In this document: positions 16,174-23,478 of the stretch, piece after piece
Layout: each line of letters opens with the position of its first letter
How positions within the stretch are numbered: the stretch's first letter is position 1
Origin: Caryophanales bacterium
GTDB taxonomy: Bacteria > Bacillota_I > Bacilli_A > RF39 > UBA660
Reading direction: 5' to 3'
DNA length: 26,207 nucleotides
NCBI GenBank assembly: GCA_016291895.1
Contig: JAEEZO010000075.1
Span: 1 to 26,207, forward strand
The notes under the pieces: generated by a model
Told to the model about the DNA's origin: nothing
Database searches by the model: none
The model's input: the letters and a program-made list of their open reading frames with translations, nothing else
Program-made: the position numbers and the translations under genes

Positions 16174-16684
16174 TGAAGAATTTATAATATATTTACAAGA
16201 TATTTTTGGTGGATTTCTAGGTAATCTTATAATCCTTTTAATAATTGGTATTATAATTGCTATTGAGTTAATTGCTGCTAATATGATTGGTTTAAGGAAA
16301 ATGTTTATGAAGGCCAAAAAGTCATCATGGGCAGCTTTTGTACCTGTTTATCGTGAATGGGTAATATGTGAAATGGTAGGAATAAGTCCATATTGGGTAA
16401 CAGTATGTTTGTGCGGTATCTTCTTATTCCCACAAATACCAATTTTTGGGGAGATATTATCTATTACAGTATTAGTTTATTATAAAGTTATTACATCTAT
16501 TGCGTTAGCAAAATCCTTTAATTATAATAAATCTTATGCTGTAGGAATTGCCTTTGTACCATCCATTTTCTACCTAATAATAGGTTATAATGATAGTAAC
16601 TATGTAGGATTTAAGAAAAGGGAAGAAAGAATTGAAAAAGGAATTAGAGGTTTTCTAGTTAAACACAGATTTATAAAAAAATAA
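16166..16684 (+). CDS. DUF5684-like integral membrane protein
   Basis: A 172-residue protein with about four membrane helices (first at residues 17-40, [20 protein letters not shown]). The central [20 protein letters not shown], followed by hydrophobic helices and the late [15 protein letters not shown] segment ([11 protein letters not shown]), matches the DUF5684 layout (a small loop with xxSWxAxxPxYxxW between helices), a family of small membrane proteins of unknown role that often sit near signal peptidases and secretion genes. It overlaps the phosphoketolase stop by 8 bases and is followed after 9 bases by the surface protease gene, so all three are co-transcribed. A function in the envelope is inferred only from position and topology. 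Confidence 0.75.
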   Translation: MSNEEFIIYLQDIFGGFLGNLIILLIIGIIIAIELIAANMIGLRKMFMKAKKSSWAAFVPVYREWVICEMVGISPYWVTVCLCGIFLFPQIPIFGEILSITVLVYYKVITSIALAKSFNYNKSYAVGIAFVPSIFYLIIGYNDSNYVGFKKREERIEKGIRGFLVKHRFIKK

Positions 16685-16693
16685 GAGGTTATT

Positions 16694-18661
16694 ATGTATT
16701 CGGAGTATATAAACGATAAAAAGAAAGATGAAATCGAAATTAAACCTTCTAAACCTGATAAGGGAAAGAAGAAAATTAGTGGTGATATATTCATATATAT
16801 CATTGTTTTTGGCATGGTAATCGCTTTCATTGGATTTATCGTTTATAAGGTTATTACTACTCGTCATTATACTGATCAAGAAATAGAAACGAAATTAGTT
16901 GAAAAAGCAAAAGAATATGTAACAACCAATAATATAAAGAAAGAAACATATTTAGATAGTACAAAGCTAGGTGTAAAAGTAAATATAACTTGTAGTAAAA
17001 TGAGTGGTGTTTTATATCTAAATAATAATTATTATCCAAATATGATGTGTAAAGATTATAAGAGTGACTTATCAAACTTTGCAAATAAAGATGAAAAAAT
17101 GCAAATTAATGGAGATAGTTTTATTGTAATTCCTGAGGGAGTAACTTTCTATGATCCTTTATATACCATGGAAAATAATGTTAGACGATTTGGTGTTGTA
17201 AATGATTCTGAGGGTATATATAATATTGAATATTATGCTATAGAAAATGATATATCAGTTGGTTCTGCTAAAAGAAAAGTAATTGTAGTAAAAAATGATG
17301 AAGAAAAAGAATTATATCCAAAAATCGCTTTATCGGGAGATGCTGATTATAAATTAGATAAAGGAACGGAATATCGTGATCCTGGTGTAAGAGCTACTGA
17401 TAGTAGTAATCATAATCTTGAAGTAAAAACATATCATAATATTGATAGTTTAAAAGAAGGAACGTATCTTGTTACTTATGAAGCTAAAGATGAACAAGGA
17501 AGAACATCTTTTGCAAGACGTAATGTAACAGTAACTAATAATGGATACGATATTACAGTTAATGTTTTAAAAGATCCATCTGAAAAAACAAACAAAGAAG
17601 TAACAATTAGATTAGAAATAACAGGAAAGAGTTATCAAAAAACAATTCTTCCAGATAATACAGAATCAACAAGTCGTAATGTTTATTATAAAGTATCTGA
17701 GAATAATACTTATATCTTTAAAATAATTGATACTCAAAATAAAGAAATTACTAAAGAAGTTGTAGTTGATAATATTAGTAAAGATAAACCGACGGGAACA
17801 TGTGAAGCTAAAGTCGGAGATAATGTTACAGTAACTGTATCAGCAACATCAACTAATCCAATCGCAGGTTATAAATATAAAATAGATAGTCATCAAAGTA
17901 GTTATATAATAGATACTACTTATAAATATGAGAAAAAAAGTGCAGAAAATGTATCAGTACTGGTAAAAGATGAATTAGGTAATGAAACTGAAATAAAATG
18001 TACTATAAATAAAACAGATACTGATCCTGTAGCTTATATCGATAATTATGGCAAACCCTGTTTAAAAGGGTTTGTTTGCTATCAACAAAAAAAATATAAT
18101 AGTTCATCGGTTATCTTTTGTTCAAGTTCAGGTGAAAATTCTTGTCGACCTCTTAATTTATCAGGATGTAGTGTAGTTTCTATGGCCACAATGTTAAGTA
18201 AATATAATCATAAGAACACAGAAGGCAAAATACATGATCCTTACTCCTTAGTTAAAGAAGTATATAAATGTAGTAAAAGTTGTTCAGGATGGACGGCAAT
18301 GACCAATGTTGCTAAAGCTTTAGGTCATTCGATGTCATCACCAGTAGCTGTCAGCAATAACCGTGTTAATACAATAAGAGAATGCTTAAAACATGGTCCT
18401 GTAATTATTCACTGTAAGGAAGGAAGATATTCTGATGGTAAACATTTTATGGCCCTTTTAGCTGCTAATAAAAAAGGGGAAGTATGGATTTATAACCCTG
18501 CAACTGACGGATCTGATAAAAAAGTTGATACATGGATTGATCCGTCAATCTTAAAATCAGGAAACGTTGATTATTTCGCATGTTTAGGTGATGCCGGCAA
18601 GTATAATCAAGATAAAAATAATGCTTACGAACAGTTACAAAAAGACTTAGCAAATTACTAA
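16694..18661 (+). CDS. Membrane-anchored surface protein with Ig-like domains and C39-like peptidase domain
   Basis: A 655-residue protein. A Lys-rich cytoplasmic start leads to one membrane helix (about residues 31-51), with the rest outside. Residues about 137-200 and 210-281 look like Ig/cadherin-like repeats; the second is a good DUF5011 match (KLDKGTEYRDPGVRATD ... GTYLVTYEAKDEQGRTS). More beta repeats follow to about 445. The last 200 residues form a papain-fold, C39-like domain: a QQ before the site (CYQQKKYNSSS), nucleophile C492 in SGCSVVSMATML, H584 in GKHFMALLAA, and N601 in IYNPATDG in the usual Asp/Asn position. Several extra cysteines suggest disulfides. Predicted cell-surface cysteine peptidase or amidase; the substrate is unknown. 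Third gene of the phosphoketolase operon, AGAGGT binding site. Confidence 0.82.
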   Translation: MYSEYINDKKKDEIEIKPSKPDKGKKKISGDIFIYIIVFGMVIAFIGFIVYKVITTRHYTDQEIETKLVEKAKEYVTTNNIKKETYLDSTKLGVKVNITCSKMSGVLYLNNNYYPNMMCKDYKSDLSNFANKDEKMQINGDSFIVIPEGVTFYDPLYTMENNVRRFGVVNDSEGIYNIEYYAIENDISVGSAKRKVIVVKNDEEKELYPKIALSGDADYKLDKGTEYRDPGVRATDSSNHNLEVKTYHNIDSLKEGTYLVTYEAKDEQGRTSFARRNVTVTNNGYDITVNVLKDPSEKTNKEVTIRLEITGKSYQKTILPDNTESTSRNVYYKVSENNTYIFKIIDTQNKEITKEVVVDNISKDKPTGTCEAKVGDNVTVTVSATSTNPIAGYKYKIDSHQSSYIIDTTYKYEKKSAENVSVLVKDELGNETEIKCTINKTDTDPVAYIDNYGKPCLKGFVCYQQKKYNSSSVIFCSSSGENSCRPLNLSGCSVVSMATMLSKYNHKNTEGKIHDPYSLVKEVYKCSKSCSGWTAMTNVAKALGHSMSSPVAVSNNRVNTIRECLKHGPVIIHCKEGRYSDGKHFMALLAANKKGEVWIYNPATDGSDKKVDTWIDPSILKSGNVDYFACLGDAGKYNQDKNNAYEQLQKDLANY

Positions 18662-18695
18662 AACGTAGATATATCAACGAAAAAACAAGTAATGT

Positions 18696-18726
18696 AAAAA
18701 AGGTTTGACTTCAAATCTTTTTTTTG
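18696..18726 (+). terminator. Terminator of the phosphoketolase operon
   Basis: 12-bp stem AAAAAGGTTTGA / TCAAATCTTTTT with one G-T pair and a long T tract. The next promoter begins in that T tract. Confidence 0.85.
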
Positions 18727-18733
18727 TTATGAT
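18725..18733 (+). promoter_or_regulatory. Extended -10 promoter of the NlpC/P60 gene
   Basis: TG-T-TATGAT, abutting the upstream terminator. It gives a leader of about 40 bases, longer than its neighbours, with no hairpin that I can see. Confidence 0.6.
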
Positions 18734-18780
18734 AGACAATGTCCATAAAAAATAAAAGCAAATTGAGGTGTAAAATTTAA

Positions 18781-19791
18781 ATGAAAAGTTTTTTAAAGGA
18801 GAGGACACGCTTTACTATTTATAGCAATTTATTAATAACTCTTCTTTGTACAGGTTCATTATTTAATGGATACTATCCTGTAAAAATTGATAATGAAGTA
18901 ACACATGCAAACGCTAGAGAAATCGTGGACACTGATTTGGAGCCACTCTCCGAGGAGGCTTTGCGAGGTAGTGGTAAAAAGAAGTCAGTAACCTTAGTAT
19001 CTAGTCGTGCAGAAGTTAAATCTTCTAACAAAACTAGTAGCAGCAAGAAAAGTAGTGGCAATTATGTTCCTGCAAAATATAGTTCAGTAACTGGAGATGC
19101 AATTGTAAGTTATGCTAAAAGATATATTGGACTACGTTATGTTCATGCAGGAAGAAGTTTAGCTACTGGTACAGATTGCTCCGGTTTCACCAGTTTAATT
19201 TTCCGTGAATTTGGTGTTAAGCTTGGGGTAACAGTTCAAAGTCAAGTAAAAAGTGGTAGTTATATTAGAAAAAGTGATTTACAAAAAGGTGACTTAGTAT
19301 TTTATGGATATCATGGTAGAGCCAGTCATGTGGCTATCTACATAGGAAATGGAAAAGTAATTCACGAATCTACATATAAGTATGGTGTGAAAATTAGCCC
19401 ACTTAATATGATGCCTTATATTACAGCAAGAAGAGTAATCAATGCTAAGGCTATCGCTAAAGTGGAAAATGCTACAAAAAAAGAAGAAGAAAAGAAGGTT
19501 GTTAAAGAAGAAACTGTTGTTGGTAATGTAGCTAATACAAATTCTACCGCGAATACCAATACAGTAACGGAAAATAATGTTGTAAAAGAAGAAAAAGTTA
19601 CAGCAGAAGTAGTTAACAATCAAGTAGATAATTCTCAAAATGTAGTTGAAACACCACAAGTAAGTACAACCGAAACTCCTAAAGAAGAGGTAAAACAAGA
19701 AGTTAAAGAACAACCAAAAGAAGAACCTAAGAAAGAGGAAGTTAAACAAGAAGTACCTACTGAAAGTTCAGTTAATACTGAAACAGAATAG
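18781..19791 (+). CDS. Secreted NlpC/P60 peptidoglycan hydrolase
   Basis: A 336-residue exported protein. The basic N-terminus and hydrophobic stretch (about residues 12-29) form a signal; a Ser/Lys-rich linker (residues 63-95) follows. Residues about 104-220 are an NlpC/P60 domain, which cuts the D-gamma-glutamyl-diaminopimelate (or equivalent) bond in stem peptides: C133 in GTDCSGFTS, H183 in ASHVAIYIGNG, and H195 (KVIHES) as likely third residue. The C-terminal 110 residues are Lys/Glu/Val/Thr/Asn low complexity with repeated KEEVKQEV-type units and may hold the protein in the wall. GAGGTG lies 10 bases before the ATG. Single-gene unit between two terminators. Activity is well supported; the specific bond is inferred from the family. 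Confidence 0.9.
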   Translation: MKSFLKERTRFTIYSNLLITLLCTGSLFNGYYPVKIDNEVTHANAREIVDTDLEPLSEEALRGSGKKKSVTLVSSRAEVKSSNKTSSSKKSSGNYVPAKYSSVTGDAIVSYAKRYIGLRYVHAGRSLATGTDCSGFTSLIFREFGVKLGVTVQSQVKSGSYIRKSDLQKGDLVFYGYHGRASHVAIYIGNGKVIHESTYKYGVKISPLNMMPYITARRVINAKAIAKVENATKKEEEKKVVKEETVVGNVANTNSTANTNTVTENNVVKEEKVTAEVVNNQVDNSQNVVETPQVSTTETPKEEVKQEVKEQPKEEPKKEEVKQEVPTESSVNTETE

Positions 19792-19813
19792 AATCAATTG
19801 ATTCTATTTTTTT
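19787..19813 (+). terminator. Terminator of the NlpC/P60 gene
   Basis: 9-bp stem AATAGAATC / GATTCTATT, loop AATT, T tract. The stop codon is in the left arm. Confidence 0.9.
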
Positions 19814-19814
19814 G

Positions 19815-19823
19815 TGCTATAAT
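19815..19823 (+). promoter_or_regulatory. Extended -10 promoter of the small gene/CinA operon
   Basis: TG-C-TATAAT starts two bases after the preceding T tract and ends six bases before GGAGG (19830-19834). Confidence 0.72.
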
Positions 19824-19839
19824 ATTTTTGGAGGTATTT

Positions 19840-20175
19840 ATGGGCAATAAAGAAATTGATAAAGAAACAGTTAGAGAGGTAGAACAAATATTTTTATCAC
19901 TTGAAAAAGAATATGTTTTGAGATTATTAGAAATTCCATCTTTTGTTGATTATTTAAGAGAATATTTTGCTTATTCTAATGAAGAGTTAATGAGAAGATT
20001 TTCTAAATTACATGAACAAATGGAAAATGGAGAAGTTAAAGAAGAAGATGAAGGTAAAGTGGAACTATCAATGATTGCGTGTGTTCTTGCAATGTCTGAT
20101 AAAATCAAAGAGTTAATTTTAGTTAGAACTCCAAATTTTAGTGAGGGAAGAAGTAATGGAAGAGGTCGTGGATAG
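19840..20175 (+). CDS. Small acidic helical protein, unknown function
   Basis: A 111-residue soluble protein, mostly helical and acidic (VREVEQIFLSLEKEYVLRLL, then FAYSNEELMRRFSKLHEQME), with an odd Gly/Arg/Ser-rich tail ending GRSNGRGRG. I do not recognise a family. The ATG at 19840 is chosen because GGAGG precedes it by five bases; a longer in-frame start at 19798 would run through the terminator and promoter. It overlaps the CinA gene by 20 bases, so the Gly/Arg tail is largely a by-product of sharing DNA with the start of that gene. Co-transcription is near certain; a functional link is not shown. Confidence 0.72.
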   Translation: MGNKEIDKETVREVEQIFLSLEKEYVLRLLEIPSFVDYLREYFAYSNEELMRRFSKLHEQMENGEVKEEDEGKVELSMIACVLAMSDKIKELILVRTPNFSEGRSNGRGRG

Positions 20176-20623
20176 TTTAATCCAAATTAATAAAACAATT
20201 AGTGTTATGGAATCATGCACAGGTGGCTTTGTTTCTAATGCCATTACCAATATTCCTGGTGCAAGTAATATCTTTTCTTTTGGAGCGGTTACTTATTCCA
20301 ATGAATATAAAATAAAATTAGGAGTAAAAAAAGAATTAATAGATGAATACAGTGTATATAGTAGTGAAGTAGCTAAAGATATGTCACGAGCTATTACAAC
20401 ATATACTAATTCTAATTATGGAATAGGAGTAACAGGTAAAATGAATAAACCGGATCCTAATAATCCATATGGGGATGATAGTACAGTCTATATATCTATT
20501 TATGATAAAGATAATGATATCTATTATCCTAAAACAATTGTTTTAAAACATGAAATTCGAATTGATAATAAAAATCAAGTATTAGAAGAAATAATTAATA
20601 TATTAAAAAACTGTTTCAAATGA
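20156..20623 (+). CDS. pncC: CinA C-terminal domain protein, nicotinamide-nucleotide amidase
   Basis: A 155-residue stand-alone CinA C-terminal (PncC) domain, which turns nicotinamide mononucleotide into nicotinate mononucleotide plus ammonia in pyridine nucleotide salvage. The signature ISVMESCTGGFVSNAITNIP (residues 15-34) contains the catalytic S20, and IFSFGAVTYSNEYKIKLGV follows. The later glycine loop is GIGVTGKMNKPDPNNP, less typical than the usual GxxGxAGP. Length fits the single-domain form; the N-terminal CinA domain is absent. ATG at 20156 is chosen over GTG at 20141 because GAGGGAAG (20143-20150) then serves as binding site. It ends in TGA inside a terminator hairpin. Confidence 0.9.
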   Translation: MEEVVDSLIQINKTISVMESCTGGFVSNAITNIPGASNIFSFGAVTYSNEYKIKLGVKKELIDEYSVYSSEVAKDMSRAITTYTNSNYGIGVTGKMNKPDPNNPYGDDSTVYISIYDKDNDIYYPKTIVLKHEIRIDNKNQVLEEIINILKNCFK

Positions 20624-20635
20624 AACAGTTTTTGT
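20606..20635. terminator. Bidirectional terminator after pncC
   Basis: 12-bp perfect stem AAAAACTGTTTC / GAAACAGTTTTT with loop AAAT. T runs occur on both strands, so it also serves the convergent ATPase gene. Confidence 0.92.
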
Positions 20636-20637
20636 TT

Positions 20638-21957
20638 TTATTGATATATTTTTACTTCATTGTATTCAAGAGGGCTTAGTTCTATTGGTTTAACATCTTC
20701 TATTCCAAATTGGAAGTATGGAAGTAACTTTGTTCTTATTGGATACATTCTATTTGTTAATATGATAGCTTCAAAAGGTTTTAATACTTTTAATTCTTCG
20801 ATATTAATTAATAGATTGTTTTCGTCTATTCTTCCACATTCTTTGGATATAACATCTAAAGTATGAGCATCATAAGCAATTAAATATACGATGTTACCTA
20901 TAGCCATTCTAATGAATTCGGTATTTTTAGCACCATATACATTTTCAAGATGTAAAATACTTTGAACTACAAGAGTTAATTTAATATTTAAACTTCTTGA
21001 ATAAGTAAGGATATCTAAAAAGTTCTTTATGGGTTTAATAGTTCCAAATTCATCAAGGATGAAATTTAATCTTCTAGTTACATCATGATTGATTCTAATA
21101 AGGTTATATACTTGGTTTAAAATCATTGGCATAATAATACTTGAATATTTACCATCACTTATAACAAAGATTGCTGTTTTTTCCTTTTTAATATTTTCTA
21201 AATCAATATTATTGTTACATAATAGTTTAGTAATAGCATCACGAGAAGTTACAATAGCTATTTTTTGCTTAAATACAGAGATTATTGAACCTCTTGTTTC
21301 ATTTGGTGCATCAACAATAGGTGATAAGTAAGTATAAACAATAGATGATTTATCAGTTATTTCATTTTTGATTTCATCTAATTTATAACTTAGGTTAACA
21401 ACACTATTAATATTGATTTCTTCAAGGTTTGCTCTATCAAATAAATATAGAGTTAAACCTGTAAATAAGTTGATAGCTGAATTTTCCCAGAAAGGATCAG
21501 CATCTGTTTGATTAAAATCAGATAATAGATTGTAACCAACATTTTCAACTAATTCAATAGCATCATCGATATTACCTTGTTTATATAGTTTGTATGGTAT
21601 ATATAAAGGATTATAGTTATTACCTTTAGTCATATCACGGAAGTTAATAACTTGTACTTTATAACCATTCTCTTTAGCCATACCACTAAATTTATCAAAT
21701 AATTCACCAGCGTGATCATTAGTAATAAATGATTCACCAGCTTTTATTGATAAATATATTTGTGGCATGATTGTTGCCTGTGTCTTTCCAGAACCTGTTC
21801 CTCCTATAATTAGATTATGTACTTCTGAATCATTAACATAAATGCTATCGTCATCATACATAACTGTAACCCCTGATTTCTTTACTTCAGAGTCTCTTGT
21901 AATTCTAGTTGCATTATTTAATACTTCGTCTTTTGTTGCCCATCTAGCGTAAGACAT
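20638..21957 (-). CDS. Orphan VirD4/TraG-type coupling ATPase without membrane domain
   Basis: A 439-residue P-loop ATPase of the type IV coupling family, which in conjugation hands DNA-protein complexes to the secretion channel. Walker A is GGTGSGKT (52-59); Walker B is LNFILDEFG (DE at 302-303). The opening MSYARWATKDEVL matches the stretch that in VirD4/TraG follows two membrane helices, so the protein starts where the membrane part normally ends and should be soluble. The usual DPKGE-type motif after Walker A reads NDHAGEL here. The segment PFWENSAINLF and the ending are family-like. No relaxase, VirB-type gene or other transfer gene is near. GAAAGGAG lies before the ATG. It may be a relic or have another DNA-pumping role. 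Confidence 0.87.
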   Translation of the reverse strand: MSYARWATKDEVLNNATRITRDSEVKKSGVTVMYDDDSIYVNDSEVHNLIIGGTGSGKTQATIMPQIYLSIKAGESFITNDHAGELFDKFSGMAKENGYKVQVINFRDMTKGNNYNPLYIPYKLYKQGNIDDAIELVENVGYNLLSDFNQTDADPFWENSAINLFTGLTLYLFDRANLEEININSVVNLSYKLDEIKNEITDKSSIVYTYLSPIVDAPNETRGSIISVFKQKIAIVTSRDAITKLLCNNNIDLENIKKEKTAIFVISDGKYSSIIMPMILNQVYNLIRINHDVTRRLNFILDEFGTIKPIKNFLDILTYSRSLNIKLTLVVQSILHLENVYGAKNTEFIRMAIGNIVYLIAYDAHTLDVISKECGRIDENNLLINIEELKVLKPFEAIILTNRMYPIRTKLLPYFQFGIEDVKPIELSPLEYNEVKIYQ

Positions 21958-21981
21958 AGTATCATCTCCTTTCGTAATTTC

Positions 21982-21990
21982 ATTTTATCA
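21982..21990 (-). promoter_or_regulatory. Extended -10 promoter of the coupling ATPase gene
   Basis: TG-A-TAAAAT on the minus strand, 24 bases before the ATG. It shares the 94-bp gap with the divergent AraC-type gene. Confidence 0.6.
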
Positions 21991-22027
21991 TAGAGAAAAA
22001 GAATAAGTTAAACAAAAATGGCTTTTG

Positions 22028-22036
22028 TGATATAAT
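22028..22036 (+). promoter_or_regulatory. Extended -10 promoter of the AraC-type gene
   Basis: TG-A-TATAAT, six bases before GGTGAT (22043-22048). Confidence 0.7.
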
Positions 22037-22051
22037 GAGATTGGTGATTAT

Positions 22052-22513
22052 ATGTTTTCAAATGAATTAGTATGTAATCTATTAGAGTATATAAATAAAA
22101 ATATTAATGATGAAATAACAATTATTGAACTATCAAATAGATTTTATTTTGATAAAACATATATTATGAAGAGATTTAAAAGAGAGATTGGTAAATCAAT
22201 TCATGATTACATTAATATAATGAGGATATTAAATAGTCTTGATTATTATAAATATGATAATTATATATTAAGTATTGCTCTTAAAAATGGTTTTAATTCC
22301 ATTGAATATTATTCAGAAACATTTAGAAAGATAATAGGAGTTAATCCTTTAAAATATAAAAAGTTTATTAATAGAAGTTTTGATATAACAGATAAAGAAA
22401 GAGAATTAATAATAACAAATATAAATGAATGTAATAATTTAAAATCATTTACAAATCATTATTTATCAAGAAGAAAACCAACCATCAAGATGGAAAAAGT
22501 ATACAAACTTTAA
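22052..22513 (+). CDS. AraC-family DNA-binding protein without ligand domain
   Basis: A 153-residue protein. Residues about 7-103 are the double helix-turn-helix of the AraC/XylS family: ITIIELSNRFYFDKTYIMKR as the first helix-turn-helix, and ILSIALKNGFNSIEYYSETF followed by IGVNPLKYKKF as the second with its closing motif. No sugar-binding or other sensor domain is fused, so a signal must come from a partner or from expression level. The last 50 residues are unrecognised, Asn-rich and end in a basic stretch. GGTGAT lies before the ATG. It is divergent from the coupling ATPase (94-bp gap) and upstream of the paralogue pair, so either could be its target; this is inference from position. Confidence 0.87.
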   Translation: MFSNELVCNLLEYINKNINDEITIIELSNRFYFDKTYIMKRFKREIGKSIHDYINIMRILNSLDYYKYDNYILSIALKNGFNSIEYYSETFRKIIGVNPLKYKKFINRSFDITDKERELIITNINECNNLKSFTNHYLSRRKPTIKMEKVYKL

Positions 22514-22530
22514 ACCACTTGGTGGTTTTT
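22512..22530 (+). terminator. Terminator of the AraC-type gene
   Basis: 7-bp stem AAACCAC / GTGGTTT with a 3-base loop and a T run. Confidence 0.82.
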
Positions 22531-22531
22531 C

Positions 22532-22560
22532 TTGTATAAAAAATTCTTTTTTGTTATAAT
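22532..22560 (+). promoter_or_regulatory. Promoter of the paralogue pair
   Basis: TTGTAT (22532-22537), 17-bp spacer, TATAAT (22555-22560) with TG extension at 22552-22553. The leader is about 22 bases. Confidence 0.68.
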
Positions 22561-22588
22561 ATGTACCGTTAAAAAGAGGGGTATTAAT

Positions 22589-23470
22589 ATGAAAAGAACC
22601 CAAAAAATTAAATATCTAACAATATATAAAGAATGTTTACAAAAAAAGTATTATAATGCATCTTTTGAACCATTACTTGAATTATTATATCGATTAGTTC
22701 TTAGTTTTGAAAAGTTTATTCAAAATGAAGATTATAGTAAATATTATATTTCTGGAAGTCATGATAATACATTTTGCTCTATGGGAAATCATGATGTTAC
22801 ATTTTTCCATAAGGGAAGGCGTGATAAAACTTGTATGAATCCTCCTGATTTAGTTTTTAATCCAAGAGTAGATGAAGAATATGATGTAATATGGGATCCA
22901 AGATGTGAATTTGTTAAAGAATTAGTGGATTTATTCCCTAAAATAGTTAATGATAATAAACAAGATGAAGTTCTTGATGTTTGTAATATGTTTTTACAAA
23001 TAGGTAGTGGTTGGTCAAAATTACCTTTTGCTTTAAAATCATTCTTTTATCCAAAAGAAGCTAATGAGGAAGATAGTTATCGATATCACACTATAATTAT
23101 GGATATAATATCAAGTTATACCTATGAAACGGATATAGATTCTAAGTACTTTCGTGTTTTGCCTAATGATTTAAGAACAATTTTGGATTCTCTAAAAAAA
23201 TATCGAGATAATATTAATCCTAAAAGTATTGATGATGTTGATCACAAAACAAAATTTGTTGGATATATGAATGTCCTAGTTAATTATTTTTATAAAAATA
23301 AATATGATATTAATATTTTTCCAAAAGCCATGGAATATGTTTTTAATCATGCTGAAGATTTAGATGAATTCCGTAGGTTAAATGATCCTAAGTTTAAACA
23401 TAGTTTTGAAGATGTTTATATTAGTAGAATAATTGATATTTGTACAAAACCAATTCCCATAATAAAGTAG
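22589..23470 (+). CDS. Unknown protein, paralogue A, with decapeptide repeat insert
   Basis: A 293-residue, mostly helical protein without signal or membrane helix. I do not recognise the family. It is clearly related to the next gene over its full length: IYKECLQKKYY near the start, FFYPKEANEEDSYRYH in the middle, and YFYKNKYDINIFPKAMEYVF near the end all have close counterparts there. It differs by an insert of roughly 50 residues after the first helices that contains three decapeptides of pattern GxxDxT (residues 56-85) and a Pro/Asp-rich link. The start is 22589 because AGAGGGG precedes it and an earlier in-frame start (22532) would run through the promoter. The paralogue follows after 8 bases, so they form an operon. 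Confidence 0.75.
   Translation: MKRTQKIKYLTIYKECLQKKYYNASFEPLLELLYRLVLSFEKFIQNEDYSKYYISGSHDNTFCSMGNHDVTFFHKGRRDKTCMNPPDLVFNPRVDEEYDVIWDPRCEFVKELVDLFPKIVNDNKQDEVLDVCNMFLQIGSGWSKLPFALKSFFYPKEANEEDSYRYHTIIMDIISSYTYETDIDSKYFRVLPNDLRTILDSLKKYRDNINPKSIDDVDHKTKFVGYMNVLVNYFYKNKYDINIFPKAMEYVFNHAEDLDEFRRLNDPKFKHSFEDVYISRIIDICTKPIPIIK
22754..22843 (+). repeat. Three-unit 30-bp tandem repeat inside paralogue A
   Basis: Units start at 22754, 22784 and 22814. The first two match at 23 of 30 bases; the third is more diverged. They encode decapeptides starting GSHDNT, GNHDVT and GRRDKT. Confidence 0.7.
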
Positions 23471-23478
23471 GAGATATT

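Noticed and set aside
18734..18780. A riboswitch in the leader of the NlpC/P60 gene.
   Set aside because: The leader is only about 40 bases, A-rich and without a hairpin; too short for known riboswitch classes.
19294..19749. Long minus-strand open frame rich in Phe, opposite the NlpC/P60 gene.
   Set aside because: It is the shadow of the Lys/Glu-rich low-complexity tail of the plus-strand gene; no binding site and no protein-like composition. The same holds for the minus-strand frames around 2813-3403 opposite the acidic protein.
19798..19839. A longer N-terminus for the small gene before pncC.
   Set aside because: The extension would translate through a terminator hairpin and the extended -10; GGAGG correctly precedes the ATG at 19840. 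The same reasoning set the starts at 22589, 23479, 13128 and 6335.
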